Assembly (NCBI GenBank): GCA_023430685.1
Contig: JAEYZH010000132.1
Span: forward strand, 1-56,540
Length of the DNA: 56,540 bases
DNA from: Pseudomonadota bacterium
Lineage (GTDB): Bacteria; Pseudomonadota; Gammaproteobacteria; Xanthomonadales; Rhodanobacteraceae
Reading direction: 5' to 3'
Below the pieces are notes generated by a model. The model did not search any database, was not told the origin of the DNA, and saw nothing but the letters and a program-made list of their open reading frames with translations. Made by a program: the position numbers and the translations under genes. Below, one piece after another: positions 16,314-25,301 of this stretch. Within the stretch, counting starts at the first letter, position 1. Each line of letters begins with the position of its first letter.

Positions 16314-17126
16314 TTGACTGAGATCATCGTCGTCACTTCCGGCAAGGGCGGCGTCGGCAAGACGACCTCGAGTGCCTCGCTGGCGGTCGGGCTGGCGCGA
16401 CGCGGCAAGAAGGTCGCGGTCATCGACTTCGATGTCGGCCTGCGCAACCTCGACCTCATCATGGGTTGCGAGCGGCGCGTCGTGTACGACTTCGTCAACG
16501 TGATCCAGGGCGAGTGCACGCTCAAGCAGGCGCTGATCAAGGACAAGCGCATCGACACGCTGTACGTGCTCGCGGCGTCGCAGACGCGCGACAAGGACGC
16601 GCTGAGCAAGGAAGGCGTCGAGCGCGTGCTCAACGAGCTGGCCGAGGACGGCTTCGACTACGTGATCTGCGACTCGCCCGCCGGCATCGAGAAGGGTGCC
16701 GCTCTCGCGATGTATTTCGCCGACCGGGCGGTCGTCGTGGTCAATCCCGAAGTGTCCAGCGTGCGCGATTCCGATCGCATCCTCGGACTGCTCGCGAGCA
16801 AGACGCGACGCGCCGAACAGGGCAACGCCGGCGTCGAGCAGCACCTGCTGCTCACGCGCTACAACCCGGACCGCGTCGCCAACGGCGACATGATGGGCAT
16901 CGCCGACGTCAAGGACATCCTCGGCATCGAGGTGATCGGCGTGATTCCCGAATCGCCCGGCGTGCTGACCGCGTCGAACGCGGGCGTGCCGGTGATCCTC
17001 GACGAGGCGTCCGACGCCGGCCAGGCCTACGCCGATGCCGTCGCGCGGCTGTGCGGAGAGGAGCGCCCGATGCGCTTCGTCGACGCCCACAAGAAGGGCT
17101 TCCTCGCCCGCATTTTCGGGAGCTGA
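16314..17126 (+). CDS. minD: Septum site-determining ATPase MinD
   Basis: 270 residues from a TTG codon, the only start compatible with the conserved N-terminus TEIIVVTSGKGGVGKTT. GGGAG lies about 8 nt upstream. The deviant Walker A KGGVGKT (11-17) and DFDVGLRNLD, DSPAGIEKGA and VNPEVSSVRDSDR motifs are intact. The C-terminal amphipathic membrane-targeting helix is HKKGFLARIFGS. MinD binds membrane in the ATP state, recruits MinC and is displaced by MinE. minE follows after 2 nt. Confidence 0.97.
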   Translation: MTEIIVVTSGKGGVGKTTSSASLAVGLARRGKKVAVIDFDVGLRNLDLIMGCERRVVYDFVNVIQGECTLKQALIKDKRIDTLYVLAASQTRDKDALSKEGVERVLNELAEDGFDYVICDSPAGIEKGAALAMYFADRAVVVVNPEVSSVRDSDRILGLLASKTRRAEQGNAGVEQHLLLTRYNPDRVANGDMMGIADVKDILGIEVIGVIPESPGVLTASNAGVPVILDEASDAGQAYADAVARLCGEERPMRFVDAHKKGFLARIFGS

Positions 17127-17128
17127 CC

Positions 17129-17416
17129 ATGGGACTGTTCGATTTCCTGCGCGCGCGACCACGCAACACCGCCTCGGTCGCGGCCGAACGGCTGCGCATC
17201 ATCGTGCAGCAGGAGCGTGCGGCCAGCGGGCGCCCCGACTACCTGCCGCTGCTGCGGCGCGAATTGCTCGAAGTGATCCGCAAGTACGTCAATGTCGATC
17301 CCGATGCGATCGACATCCATGTCGAACGCGAAGGCGACAGCGAGGTGCTGGAGCTGTCGGTGGCGCTGCCGGACAAGCCGTCCGCCGGCGCGGCGGCCGC
17401 GGGCGCGGCGGACTGA
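17129..17416 (+). CDS. minE: Cell division topological specificity factor MinE
   Basis: 95 residues. The N-terminal membrane-targeting segment MGLFDFLRARP is followed by the anti-MinCD helix AAERLRIIVQQERA and the dimerising domain DYLPLLRRELLEVIRKYV...VEREGDSEVLELSVALP. It stimulates MinD ATPase to drive pole-to-pole oscillation. It starts 2 nt after minD. The Ala/Gly-rich tail (AGAAAAGAAD) is longer than in E. coli. Confidence 0.96.
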   Translation: MGLFDFLRARPRNTASVAAERLRIIVQQERAASGRPDYLPLLRRELLEVIRKYVNVDPDAIDIHVEREGDSEVLELSVALPDKPSAGAAAAGAAD

Positions 17417-17423
17417 CACCGCG

Positions 17424-17927
17424 GTGACCGCGGGCCTCGCCGACCCGACGACCGGCGCGAGCGCGGTGCTGACGCTGGCCGAGACCGGTTTCGCCGACGC
17501 ACGCGCGCTGCTCACGCGGCACGGCCTCGCGCTCGTCGAGATTGCGCCCGGCGAGGCGATTCCGGGCAGCTACTGGGGTCCTCCCGAAGCCGGCGTGATC
17601 GGGCACCACGTGTATGCACGCGGAGACACACCCGTGCATTCGCTGTTGCACGAGGCCTGCCACCTGCTCGTCGCGCCAGCGGAACGGCGCGCATCGATCG
17701 ATACCGATGCCTCCGATTCGCAGCACGAGGAAGACGCGACCTGCTACCTGCAGATCCTGCTTGCGGATCGGCTGCCCGGGGTCGGGCGCGCTCGCCTGAT
17801 GCGCGACATGGACACCTGGGGTTACACGTTCCGCCTCGGGTCGACGCGCGCGTGGTTCGAACACGACGCCGAAGACGCGCGTGCATGGCTCGACGCGCGC
17901 GGACTGCTGCCGCCGGCAGGCGCGTGA
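17424..17927 (+). CDS. Small HExxH-motif protein, putative metallopeptidase-like
   Basis: 167 residues from a GTG 7 nt after the minE stop; upstream ATGs would overlap minE deeply. It contains VHSLLHEACHLLV, giving an HExxH zinc motif (His76, Glu77, His80). An acidic segment DSQHEEDATCYLQILL follows 20-25 residues later, where a gluzincin would place its third ligand. There is no signal peptide, so it is probably cytoplasmic. I know of no assigned function. The spacing suggests co-transcription with minE. Confidence 0.75.
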   Translation: MTAGLADPTTGASAVLTLAETGFADARALLTRHGLALVEIAPGEAIPGSYWGPPEAGVIGHHVYARGDTPVHSLLHEACHLLVAPAERRASIDTDASDSQHEEDATCYLQILLADRLPGVGRARLMRDMDTWGYTFRLGSTRAWFEHDAEDARAWLDARGLLPPAGA

Positions 17928-18036
17928 CGGACGGGGCGTGCATTCCCCGCTGGCGTCAGCCGCGATACATCCTCGGACGTACAGACTGGCGCTTTGACCA
18001 CGAGGACATGCGCGCACAGCAGGGCGCGAACACGCG

Positions 18037-18831
18037 ATGACGCCACCGCAGCACGCCATCACCGGTTTCCCCGCGCTCGGCGCGCCACCGGTGCCGGATC
18101 CCGCGCAGGTCGCGCTGTTCCTCGATGTCGACGGCACGCTGCTCGATTTCGCACCGCATCCGCACGCGGTGCGCGTCGACCCGGCGCTGCCCGCGCTGCT
18201 CGAAGCGCTCTGGCGTCGCCTCGACGGTGCGCTCGCCCCGGTGAGTGGTCGCCCGCTGGAGCAGGTCGATCGCCTGCTCGGCCTGCCGCGAGGCGGCGCC
18301 GCCGGCTTGCACGGCGCCGAATGGCGCGAGCCCGACGGCACCTTGTGCGTGCATGCGCATGACGTCGCCGTGGTCGCCGGGCTGCTCGAGCAGGCGCGAG
18401 CGTTCGCCTTCGCGATGCCCGGCGTGCTCGTCGAATCCAAGCCCAACGCGCTGGCGCTGCACTACCGCAGCGCGCCGGATGCGGAGCCCGCGGTGCGGCT
18501 CTTCGCCGACGAACTGGCCCGGCGCGCCGGCCCGCGCTTCACGCTGCAACACGGGGACCACGTGATCGAACTCAAGCCGGCCGGAATCGACAAGGGCGAC
18601 GCGGTCGCGCGGTTGATGCGCGCGCCGCCGTTCGCGCGGCGCACGCCGTGGATGCTCGGCGACGACCACACCGATGAACATGCGTTCGACGTGGCGCAGT
18701 CGCTCGGCGGCAAGGCGATCGTCGTCGGCGCGCGCAGGCCGACGCGTGCGGACTGGGCGTTGCAGGATCCCGCCGCAGTGCTGGACTGGCTCGCCGCGCT
18801 GATGGCGGCTCCGCACGGAGCCGACGCATGA
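18037..18831 (+). CDS. otsB: Trehalose-6-phosphate phosphatase
   Basis: 264 residues. The HAD-superfamily nucleophile motif LFLDVDGTLLDF (Asp30, Asp32) and the SGRPL, ELKPAGIDKGDAV and LGDDHTDEHAF motifs are all present. It dephosphorylates trehalose-6-phosphate, the second step of trehalose synthesis. It is first in a three-gene operon and overlaps the next start by 4 bp (ATGA). The ribosome site is weak. The 109 bp upstream show no convincing promoter. Confidence 0.95.
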   Translation: MTPPQHAITGFPALGAPPVPDPAQVALFLDVDGTLLDFAPHPHAVRVDPALPALLEALWRRLDGALAPVSGRPLEQVDRLLGLPRGGAAGLHGAEWREPDGTLCVHAHDVAVVAGLLEQARAFAFAMPGVLVESKPNALALHYRSAPDAEPAVRLFADELARRAGPRFTLQHGDHVIELKPAGIDKGDAVARLMRAPPFARRTPWMLGDDHTDEHAFDVAQSLGGKAIVVGARRPTRADWALQDPAAVLDWLAALMAAPHGADA

Positions 18832-20636
18832 GCCTGCCCGCGCAGCCGCCCGTCCATGCGTCCACGCTCGACCTCGGCGTGATCGGCAACGGCAGCGTCG
18901 GCGCGCTCATCGATCCACGCGGTCGCATCGTCTGGTGCTGCCTGCCAGCCTTCGACGGTGACCCGGTGTTCTGTTCGCTGCTTTCGCCGCGCATCGGCGA
19001 CGAGGGCTGGTTCGACGTCGAACTCGAGGGCGAAGTCGGCTCGCAGCAACGCTACCTCGGGCACAGCGCGGTGTTGCTCACGCGCCTGGAATCGTCCGAC
19101 GGCAGCGCGGTCGAGATCCGCGATTTCGCGCCGCGCTACAAGCAACACGGGCGCATCTTCCATCCGATGAGCCTGCTGCGCAGCATCCGTCCGGTCGCCG
19201 GGGCGCCGCGCATCCGCCTGCGGCTGCGGCCGCTGGCCGGCTACGGCGAGCGGCGCCCCGAGCGCACGGTCGGCTCGAACCACGTGCGCTACCTGCTCGG
19301 CGAGATCGTGCTGCGCGCGACCACCGATGCGCCGTTGCCGATGCTGCGCGACGAGCTGCCGTTCCTCCTCGACCACGAAGTGCACGTCGTGCTGGGTCCC
19401 GACGAGACGCTGATGGATTCGCCCGCGAAGTACACGCAGGACGCATTCGAGGCGACACGCGAATACTGGCGCGACTGGGTGCGCTTCCTGTCGATCCCGG
19501 CCGAGTGGCAGGAAGCCGTGATCCGCGCCGCAATCACGCTCAAGCTCTGCCAGTACGAAGGCACCGGCGCGATCATCGCGGCGATGACGACTTCGGTGCC
19601 GGAAGCCCCGGGAACGGTGCGCAACTGGGACTACCGCTATTGCTGGCTGCGCGACGCCGCGTTCGTCGTGCGCGCGCTGAACCGGCTCGGCGCGACGCGC
19701 AGCATGGAGGAGTACCTGCGCTACCTGTTCAATCTCGCAGCCGGCGCCGACGGCGACCTCGGTCCCGTCTACGGGATCCACTTCGAGCGCGAATTGCACG
19801 AGCGCGAGGCCGCGCACCTCGCGGGCTACCGCGGCATGGGCCCGGTGCGCATCGGCAACGACGCCTGGCGCCAGCGCCAGAACGACGTGTACGGAAGCAT
19901 CGTGCTCGCCGCGGTGCAGCTGTTCTTCGACCAGCGCCTCGACTCGCCCGGCAACGCCGCGGCGTTCACCCGCCTGGAACAGGCCGGCGAATCGGCGTGG
20001 CGCCTGCACGCGAGTCCGGACGCAGGCCTGTGGGAGTTCCGCGGGCGCGCCAACATCCACACCTATTCGGCTGTGATGTCCTGGGCGGCCTGCGATCGGC
20101 TCGCGCGCATCGCGCGCCACCTCGGGCTCGCGCAGCGCGAATCGCTGTGGGAGTCACGCGCGCGCGAGGTGCGCGAGCTGATCCTCGCGCGCGCGGTGGA
20201 TCCCGAGCACGGGCATTTCGTCGACGCATTCGACGGCGGCGGGCTCGACGCGAGCCTGCTGCTGCTCGCCGACCTCGGCTTCGTCGCGGCCGATGACCCG
20301 CGCTTCGTCGCGACCGTCGAGGCGGTCGGCCGCGGACTGCGCCGCGGGCACCACCTGCTGCGCTACGTGGTGCCCGACGATTTCGGGATGCCGGAGACGA
20401 GCTTCACGATCTGCAGCTTCTGGTACGTCGACGCACTCGCCGCGATCGGGCGCGTGGAGGAAGCACGCGAGCTGTTCGAACAGTTGCTGGCGCGGCGTAA
20501 TCCGCTTGGGTTGATGTCGGAGGACGTGCATCCCGGTACCGGCGAACTCTGGGGCAACTTCCCGCAGACCTATTCACTGGTCGGCCTGATCAATGCCGCG
20601 ATGCGCCTTTCGCGCAGTTGGGAAAGCGTGCTGTGA
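18828..20636 (+). CDS. Glycoside hydrolase family 15 enzyme (trehalase/glucoamylase type)
   Basis: 602 residues. GH15 enzymes hydrolyse terminal alpha-glucosidic bonds with inversion. An N-terminal beta-sandwich begins with LDLGVIGNGSVGALIDPRGRIVWCCLP. The (alpha/alpha)6 barrel follows, with the conserved VRNWDYRYCWLRDA block. The C-terminal catalytic-base region reads LMSEDVHPGTGELWGNFPQ. There is no signal peptide, so it is cytoplasmic. Lying between otsB and otsA with overlaps on both sides, it may recycle trehalose or trim a related glucan; the substrate is not certain. Confidence 0.9.
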   Translation: MSLPAQPPVHASTLDLGVIGNGSVGALIDPRGRIVWCCLPAFDGDPVFCSLLSPRIGDEGWFDVELEGEVGSQQRYLGHSAVLLTRLESSDGSAVEIRDFAPRYKQHGRIFHPMSLLRSIRPVAGAPRIRLRLRPLAGYGERRPERTVGSNHVRYLLGEIVLRATTDAPLPMLRDELPFLLDHEVHVVLGPDETLMDSPAKYTQDAFEATREYWRDWVRFLSIPAEWQEAVIRAAITLKLCQYEGTGAIIAAMTTSVPEAPGTVRNWDYRYCWLRDAAFVVRALNRLGATRSMEEYLRYLFNLAAGADGDLGPVYGIHFERELHEREAAHLAGYRGMGPVRIGNDAWRQRQNDVYGSIVLAAVQLFFDQRLDSPGNAAAFTRLEQAGESAWRLHASPDAGLWEFRGRANIHTYSAVMSWAACDRLARIARHLGLAQRESLWESRAREVRELILARAVDPEHGHFVDAFDGGGLDASLLLLADLGFVAADDPRFVATVEAVGRGLRRGHHLLRYVVPDDFGMPETSFTICSFWYVDALAAIGRVEEARELFEQLLARRNPLGLMSEDVHPGTGELWGNFPQTYSLVGLINAAMRLSRSWESVL

Positions 20637-22003
20637 GCCGGCTCGTCGTGGTCTCCAACCGCGTCGCCAGGCCGCGCGAAGCGCGCGCGGGTGGTCTCGC
20701 CTCGGCGATGCAGGCGGCGCTTTCGGAATGCGGCGGGCTCTGGTTCGGCTGGAGCGGGCGCCTCGTCGGCGAGCGCGAGCGCGAGATGCAGCACGAACGC
20801 GCGGGTGAGGTCGAGTACGCGCTGCTCGACCTGACCCGTGCGGAGTACGAGCGCTACTACCTCGGCTTCGCCAACCGCGCGCTGTGGCCACTGCTGCACT
20901 ACCGCTCGGCGCTCATGGAATTCAAGCGCGCCGACTACGCGGGCTACCTCGACGTGAACCGCCTGTTCGCCGAACACCTCGCGCGCGAGTTGCGCGAATC
21001 GGACACCGTCTGGGTACACGACTACCACCTGGTGCCGCTCGGCGCCGAATTGCGCCGGCGCGGCATCTCGGCGCGCATCGGCTTCTTCCTGCACGTTCCG
21101 GTACCGCCTCCCGCGCTGATGGCCGAACTGCCACACCACGAGGAACTGTTCGGCACGCTCGCCGCCTACGACCTCGTCGGCGTGCAGACGCGCCAGGACC
21201 GCGACGCGCTGCTCGATTACTTCCGCACCCAGCTCGGCGCACAGGTCGACCCGGAAGGCCGCGTCGCGATGCCGGATGGCCGCCGCCTGCGCATCCGCGC
21301 GTTCCCGATCGGCATCGACACCACGCTGGTGGCCTCGCAGTCGCGCAAGGCCGCCAGCAGCACCGCGACCCAGCGCCTCGTGCGCAGCCTCGAAGGACGC
21401 AAGCTTGCGATCGGCGTGGACCGCCTGGACTATTCGAAGGGACTGCCGCAGCGCTTCCAGGCTTACGCGCATTTCTTCTCGCAGCATGCCGAATGGCGCT
21501 CGCGGATCTCGTTCCTGCAGATCGCGCCGCCCTCGCGCGAGGACGTGCCGGAGTATCGCGAATTGCGCTCGCGCCTCGAACGCATCGCGGGCGCGACCAA
21601 CGGCCGCCACGCGGAACCGGACTGGGTGCCGATCCGCTACGTCAACCGCAGCTTCAACCACGCCACGCTCGCGGGGTTCTATCGCGCGGCCGACATCGGC
21701 GTGGTCACGCCGCTGCGCGACGGCATGAACCTCGTCGCGAAGGAATACGTCGCGGCGCAACCGGAGGAGGATCCGGGCGTGCTCGTGCTGTCGAGGTTCG
21801 CAGGTTCCGCTGCCGAACTCGATGGCGCGCTGATCGTCAATCCGCAGGACGTCGACGACATGGTCGAGGCGTTCGCGCGCGCGCTCGCGATGCCGCTCGA
21901 CGAGCGCCGGCAGCGCTGGCGCTCGATGTTCGACCAGATCTCCCGCCACGACATCTCCGCGTGGCGCAACGCGTTCATCCTCGCGCTGGAATCGCGCGAC
22001 TGA
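20633..22003 (+). CDS. otsA: Trehalose-6-phosphate synthase
   Basis: 456 residues from a GTG that overlaps the GH15 stop (GTGA), with GGAAAG upstream. A TTG at 20618 is possible but less likely. This GT20 enzyme joins UDP-glucose and glucose-6-phosphate. Conserved blocks are WVHDYHLVPLGAELR, GFFLHVPVP, VGVQTRQDRDALL, GVDRLDYSKGLPQR and the nucleotide-binding PLRDGMNLVAKEYVA. It completes the otsB-GH15-otsA cluster used in osmotic and desiccation protection. Confidence 0.96.
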   Translation: MSRLVVVSNRVARPREARAGGLASAMQAALSECGGLWFGWSGRLVGEREREMQHERAGEVEYALLDLTRAEYERYYLGFANRALWPLLHYRSALMEFKRADYAGYLDVNRLFAEHLARELRESDTVWVHDYHLVPLGAELRRRGISARIGFFLHVPVPPPALMAELPHHEELFGTLAAYDLVGVQTRQDRDALLDYFRTQLGAQVDPEGRVAMPDGRRLRIRAFPIGIDTTLVASQSRKAASSTATQRLVRSLEGRKLAIGVDRLDYSKGLPQRFQAYAHFFSQHAEWRSRISFLQIAPPSREDVPEYRELRSRLERIAGATNGRHAEPDWVPIRYVNRSFNHATLAGFYRAADIGVVTPLRDGMNLVAKEYVAAQPEEDPGVLVLSRFAGSAAELDGALIVNPQDVDDMVEAFARALAMPLDERRQRWRSMFDQISRHDISAWRNAFILALESRD

Positions 22004-22121
22004 GTGCGCGGACGCGCTCAGCCTGCAACGCGGAATACCCCGAACAGATCGAGGACGCGCGGGACACGGTCCTCGCGGTGTGCCCGGCGGGCTCGGTGTC
22101 GGGTTCCCCGACTCGAACCGG

Positions 22122-22160
22122 AAAAAAAAAACGGCCGCGCGATCCAGCCGCGCGGCCGTT
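22122..22160 (-). terminator. Rho-independent terminator of the TonB-receptor gene
   Basis: Perfect 12-bp stem (left arm 22130-22141 AACGGCCGCGCG, right arm 22149-22160) with a 7-nt loop. On the minus strand it is followed by a run of about ten U. It lies 21 bp beyond the receptor stop and also separates it from the convergent otsA. Confidence 0.92.
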
Positions 22161-22181
22161 GGTGCGCAACTGCGAGCGTTC

Positions 22182-25166
22182 CTAGAACTTGACCGTCACG
22201 CGGCCCCAGAAGTAGCGGCCGACGAGGTCGAAGTTCGACGGATCGGTGTTCGCGTTCAGCGTGTTGTTCGCGTACAGCATCGGCGGCTGCTTGTCGCCGA
22301 GGTTGTTGACGCCGACGTCGAAGCGCGTGTTGATCGCCTCGAGGTTGTAGCCGAACTGGATGTCGTGGTACGTGGTCGAACCGTAGTCACGATACTGCAA
22401 GTCGAGGTCGGGTCGACCCGTGCCCCACGGATGGGTGTCCTGCGACGGCGACGGCGAGCCCATGCGGAAGCCGCCGATGTAGCGCATGTTCCAGGTCGCG
22501 TCGAACGGACCCATCTGCCAGCCGACGGTCGACTGAGCGCGCCAGCGCGGGAACAGGCAGACGCCGCCGCTCGCACCCGGGCAGGAGGCCGCCTGCGACG
22601 AACCGTAGTTCATGAAGTGGCCGGCGTAGTGGTAGGTCACGTTCGCGTCGATGCCGGGCGCGGTCTGCAGGTCGTACTTCGACATGTAGGTCGCGTTGAT
22701 GCCGACGTTGAAGCGGCCGAACGAGAACTCCGGCAGGCGGTAGTTCATCGCGAAGTCGACGCCGCCGACATCGATGCGGCCGATGTTGCCGGTCGGCTCG
22801 ATGATCGTCTGGATCTGGCCCTGCGACGGCCCGCTGGTGTAGCGGCGGATCAGCGGGCAGTACTCGGACTGGCCCGCGTAGCAGAGGTCGATCACGGTCT
22901 GCGCGCCGATGCCCGCGACGATGTTCTCGTTGAGGTAGAGGCGCCACACGTCCGCGCTGACCGACAGGCCTTCGAGCCAGTTCGGGTCGTACACCACGCC
23001 GAAGTCGAACGACTTGCCGTACTCGGGGCCGATCGGGAAGTTCGCGAAGGCCGAACCGGACACGATCGCGTTGAGCTGCGACGCGCTCTGCACGGCTTCA
23101 TTCTGGAACGGCCCGGTGGTCGGCACGCCGACGCAGGCGGGATTGCCCGCGTTCGGATTGGTACCGGTACCCGAGTAGTCGCAGGGGTCGCGCGTGATGC
23201 GCGGCGCGTTGCTCGCGGCGCCACCGAAGATGTTGCCGATGGTCGGCGCACGGAACACTTCAGCCACGGTGCCACGCAACAGCAGGTCCTCGATCGGACG
23301 CCACTCGAGCGCGATCTTGGTGTTGTTGGTGCTGCCGAACGAGCTGAACTTCGAGTAGCGGTCGCCGAGCGTGATGTTCAACGCGTGCAGGAACGGCAGG
23401 TCCTTGACGATCGGCAGGAACAGCTCGGCATAGGCTTCCTTCACGTCGTAGCCACCCTGCAGCGCCGAGGCGCACTGGCTGCCGAGCGTGCAGTTGCCGA
23501 GGAAGTCGATCGCGAGGCCGGTGTCCACGTTGGAATGCGTGTACTGGTCGCGCTTGCTGACGCCGAGCGCGAGCTGCGCAGTGCCGCCCGGAAGCTCGAA
23601 CAGGCCGCCGTTGACGTCGGCGCGCTTGACGCGTTCGATCGTGAACAAGCTGTTGACACCCGGCCGGGCAGAGGCGCGCAGCACCGCGATGCTGTTCGGA
23701 TCCTGCAGGTTGAACGGATTGAACGGCGTGCAGCCCTCGATCGGTGCGTCGGGCGTGCCGCAGCGAACGGTGCCGGTTACCTCGTCGTAGAACGACGGGC
23801 CGGTGGCCTGGTTCAGCATGGTCAGGCCCGGCAGGCCGTAGGTCACGGTCGAGTTGTGCACATGGCCATAGTCGAAGCCGATGTCCCAGTTCCACTGGTA
23901 ATCGTTCCAGACGTCGAACGAGCCCTTGAAGCCGGTCGAGACCTGGTTGTTGACGATGCCGGCGGCCGCGCGGCGGTTGCCGAGCGTCTCCAGGCGCGCG
24001 CGGAAGTCGTCGCCGACCGCGGGGCCGAAATCGACGCCGAACGGGTTGTAGTAGCTGTCCCGCGAAATCGTGGCACCGTACACCGCGCCGTACACGGCGG
24101 GGGCGAGCTGGAACGCGGAAGACGTCTTGTTGCTCAGGATCGACAGGTAGGCCTCTACGTTGTCGGTGAGCTTGTAGTTGCCGTTGAGGAACAGCCCGGT
24201 ACGCTCCTGCGGGGTCAGCACGAGGTTCACCGTCGCGTAGTTGTACGCGTCGTTCTCGGCCTGGTAGCAGTGGTAGTCGGTCGCCACGTTCATGCCGCTC
24301 GCGCCTTCGTTGCGCGAGATGTACGTGCAATCGTAGATGTCGCGGAACTCCTGCGGCACGCGGATGCGTCCGTACGGAGCCGCGGGCGAACCGCCCACGA
24401 AGGTGCTGATCGGGGACGACGTCGATCCGAGGCGCGAGATCGCATCCTTCGAGAAGTCGCGGTTGCCCGAGAGCACGCCGTCGATCTTCTTGTAGTTGAT
24501 GCCGGCCATGATGCTGCCACGGTCGGAACTGTGGCCGAACGTGAAGCTGTAGCCCTGGCTCTCGGCATCATCCTTGTCGGAGATGCCGTAGTCGAGCGCG
24601 AACTCCGCACCCTGGTAGTCGCTGCGCAGGATGAAGTTCACGACGCCCGCGATCGCGTCCGAGCCGTACACGGCCGAGGCGCCCGAGGTCAGCACTTCAA
24701 TGCGCTCGACCATGTTGGCCGGGATCGCGTTCGGGTCGCCGCTGAGGTAGCGGTGGCCGTTGATCAGCACGAGCGTGCGCGGCGAACCGAGGCCGCGCAG
24801 GCCGATGCTCGTGAAGCCGGTGCCGCCCGAGTTGTTGACCTGCGGATTGGTGTTCGGACCAGTGACCGCCGGCAGCGACTGCACGAGGTCGCCGAGGGTC
24901 AGCTTGCCGGTCTTCTCGATCGCGGCGCGATCGATCGTGACGACGGGGTTCGAGGTTTCGATGTCGACGCGACGGATGTTCGAACCCGTCACCGTGATCG
25001 TTTCGAGTTGCTGGCTGGACGCTTCGTCCTGTGCGACCGCGGGTGCGGCGAACAGGCCGAATGCCGCGAGCGCGGCAGCCGGCGCGACGCCCCTGCTGGC
25101 GCGGGCGGCGGCGGCCGAGGCGGCCAATGCCTCGACTATGGATTCTCGGAGCAGCGTGTGTCGCAT
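22182..25166 (-). CDS. TonB-dependent outer-membrane receptor
   Basis: 994 residues, with a strong ribosome site (GGGAG) before the ATG at 25166. A long signal sequence ends in APAVA, then the TonB-box-like ETITVTGSNIRR. The plug domain (about 65-185) has LPAVTGPNTNP, GLRGLGSPRTLVLINGHR and TSGASAVYGSDAIAGVVN. A 22-strand-type barrel follows and ends in Phe (WGRVTVKF). The substrate is unknown. An AraC-type regulator gene lies just upstream in the same direction. Cysteine pairs occur in surface-loop-like stretches. Confidence 0.95.
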   Translation of the reverse strand: MRHTLLRESIVEALAASAAAARASRGVAPAAALAAFGLFAAPAVAQDEASSQQLETITVTGSNIRRVDIETSNPVVTIDRAAIEKTGKLTLGDLVQSLPAVTGPNTNPQVNNSGGTGFTSIGLRGLGSPRTLVLINGHRYLSGDPNAIPANMVERIEVLTSGASAVYGSDAIAGVVNFILRSDYQGAEFALDYGISDKDDAESQGYSFTFGHSSDRGSIMAGINYKKIDGVLSGNRDFSKDAISRLGSTSSPISTFVGGSPAAPYGRIRVPQEFRDIYDCTYISRNEGASGMNVATDYHCYQAENDAYNYATVNLVLTPQERTGLFLNGNYKLTDNVEAYLSILSNKTSSAFQLAPAVYGAVYGATISRDSYYNPFGVDFGPAVGDDFRARLETLGNRRAAAGIVNNQVSTGFKGSFDVWNDYQWNWDIGFDYGHVHNSTVTYGLPGLTMLNQATGPSFYDEVTGTVRCGTPDAPIEGCTPFNPFNLQDPNSIAVLRASARPGVNSLFTIERVKRADVNGGLFELPGGTAQLALGVSKRDQYTHSNVDTGLAIDFLGNCTLGSQCASALQGGYDVKEAYAELFLPIVKDLPFLHALNITLGDRYSKFSSFGSTNNTKIALEWRPIEDLLLRGTVAEVFRAPTIGNIFGGAASNAPRITRDPCDYSGTGTNPNAGNPACVGVPTTGPFQNEAVQSASQLNAIVSGSAFANFPIGPEYGKSFDFGVVYDPNWLEGLSVSADVWRLYLNENIVAGIGAQTVIDLCYAGQSEYCPLIRRYTSGPSQGQIQTIIEPTGNIGRIDVGGVDFAMNYRLPEFSFGRFNVGINATYMSKYDLQTAPGIDANVTYHYAGHFMNYGSSQAASCPGASGGVCLFPRWRAQSTVGWQMGPFDATWNMRYIGGFRMGSPSPSQDTHPWGTGRPDLDLQYRDYGSTTYHDIQFGYNLEAINTRFDVGVNNLGDKQPPMLYANNTLNANTDPSNFDLVGRYFWGRVTVKF

Positions 25167-25301
25167 GTATTTCTCCCTGGTTTCAGGATGGTCATCCGTC
25201 GGCCAGGGCTGGCCGCGGACTCCCCACGAACATTAGGAAAACGTGAAAGCCCTGCCTTGACGAGTTCTTGCAGGGAGGGATGCAGAAATCGAGAAAAGCC
25301 C

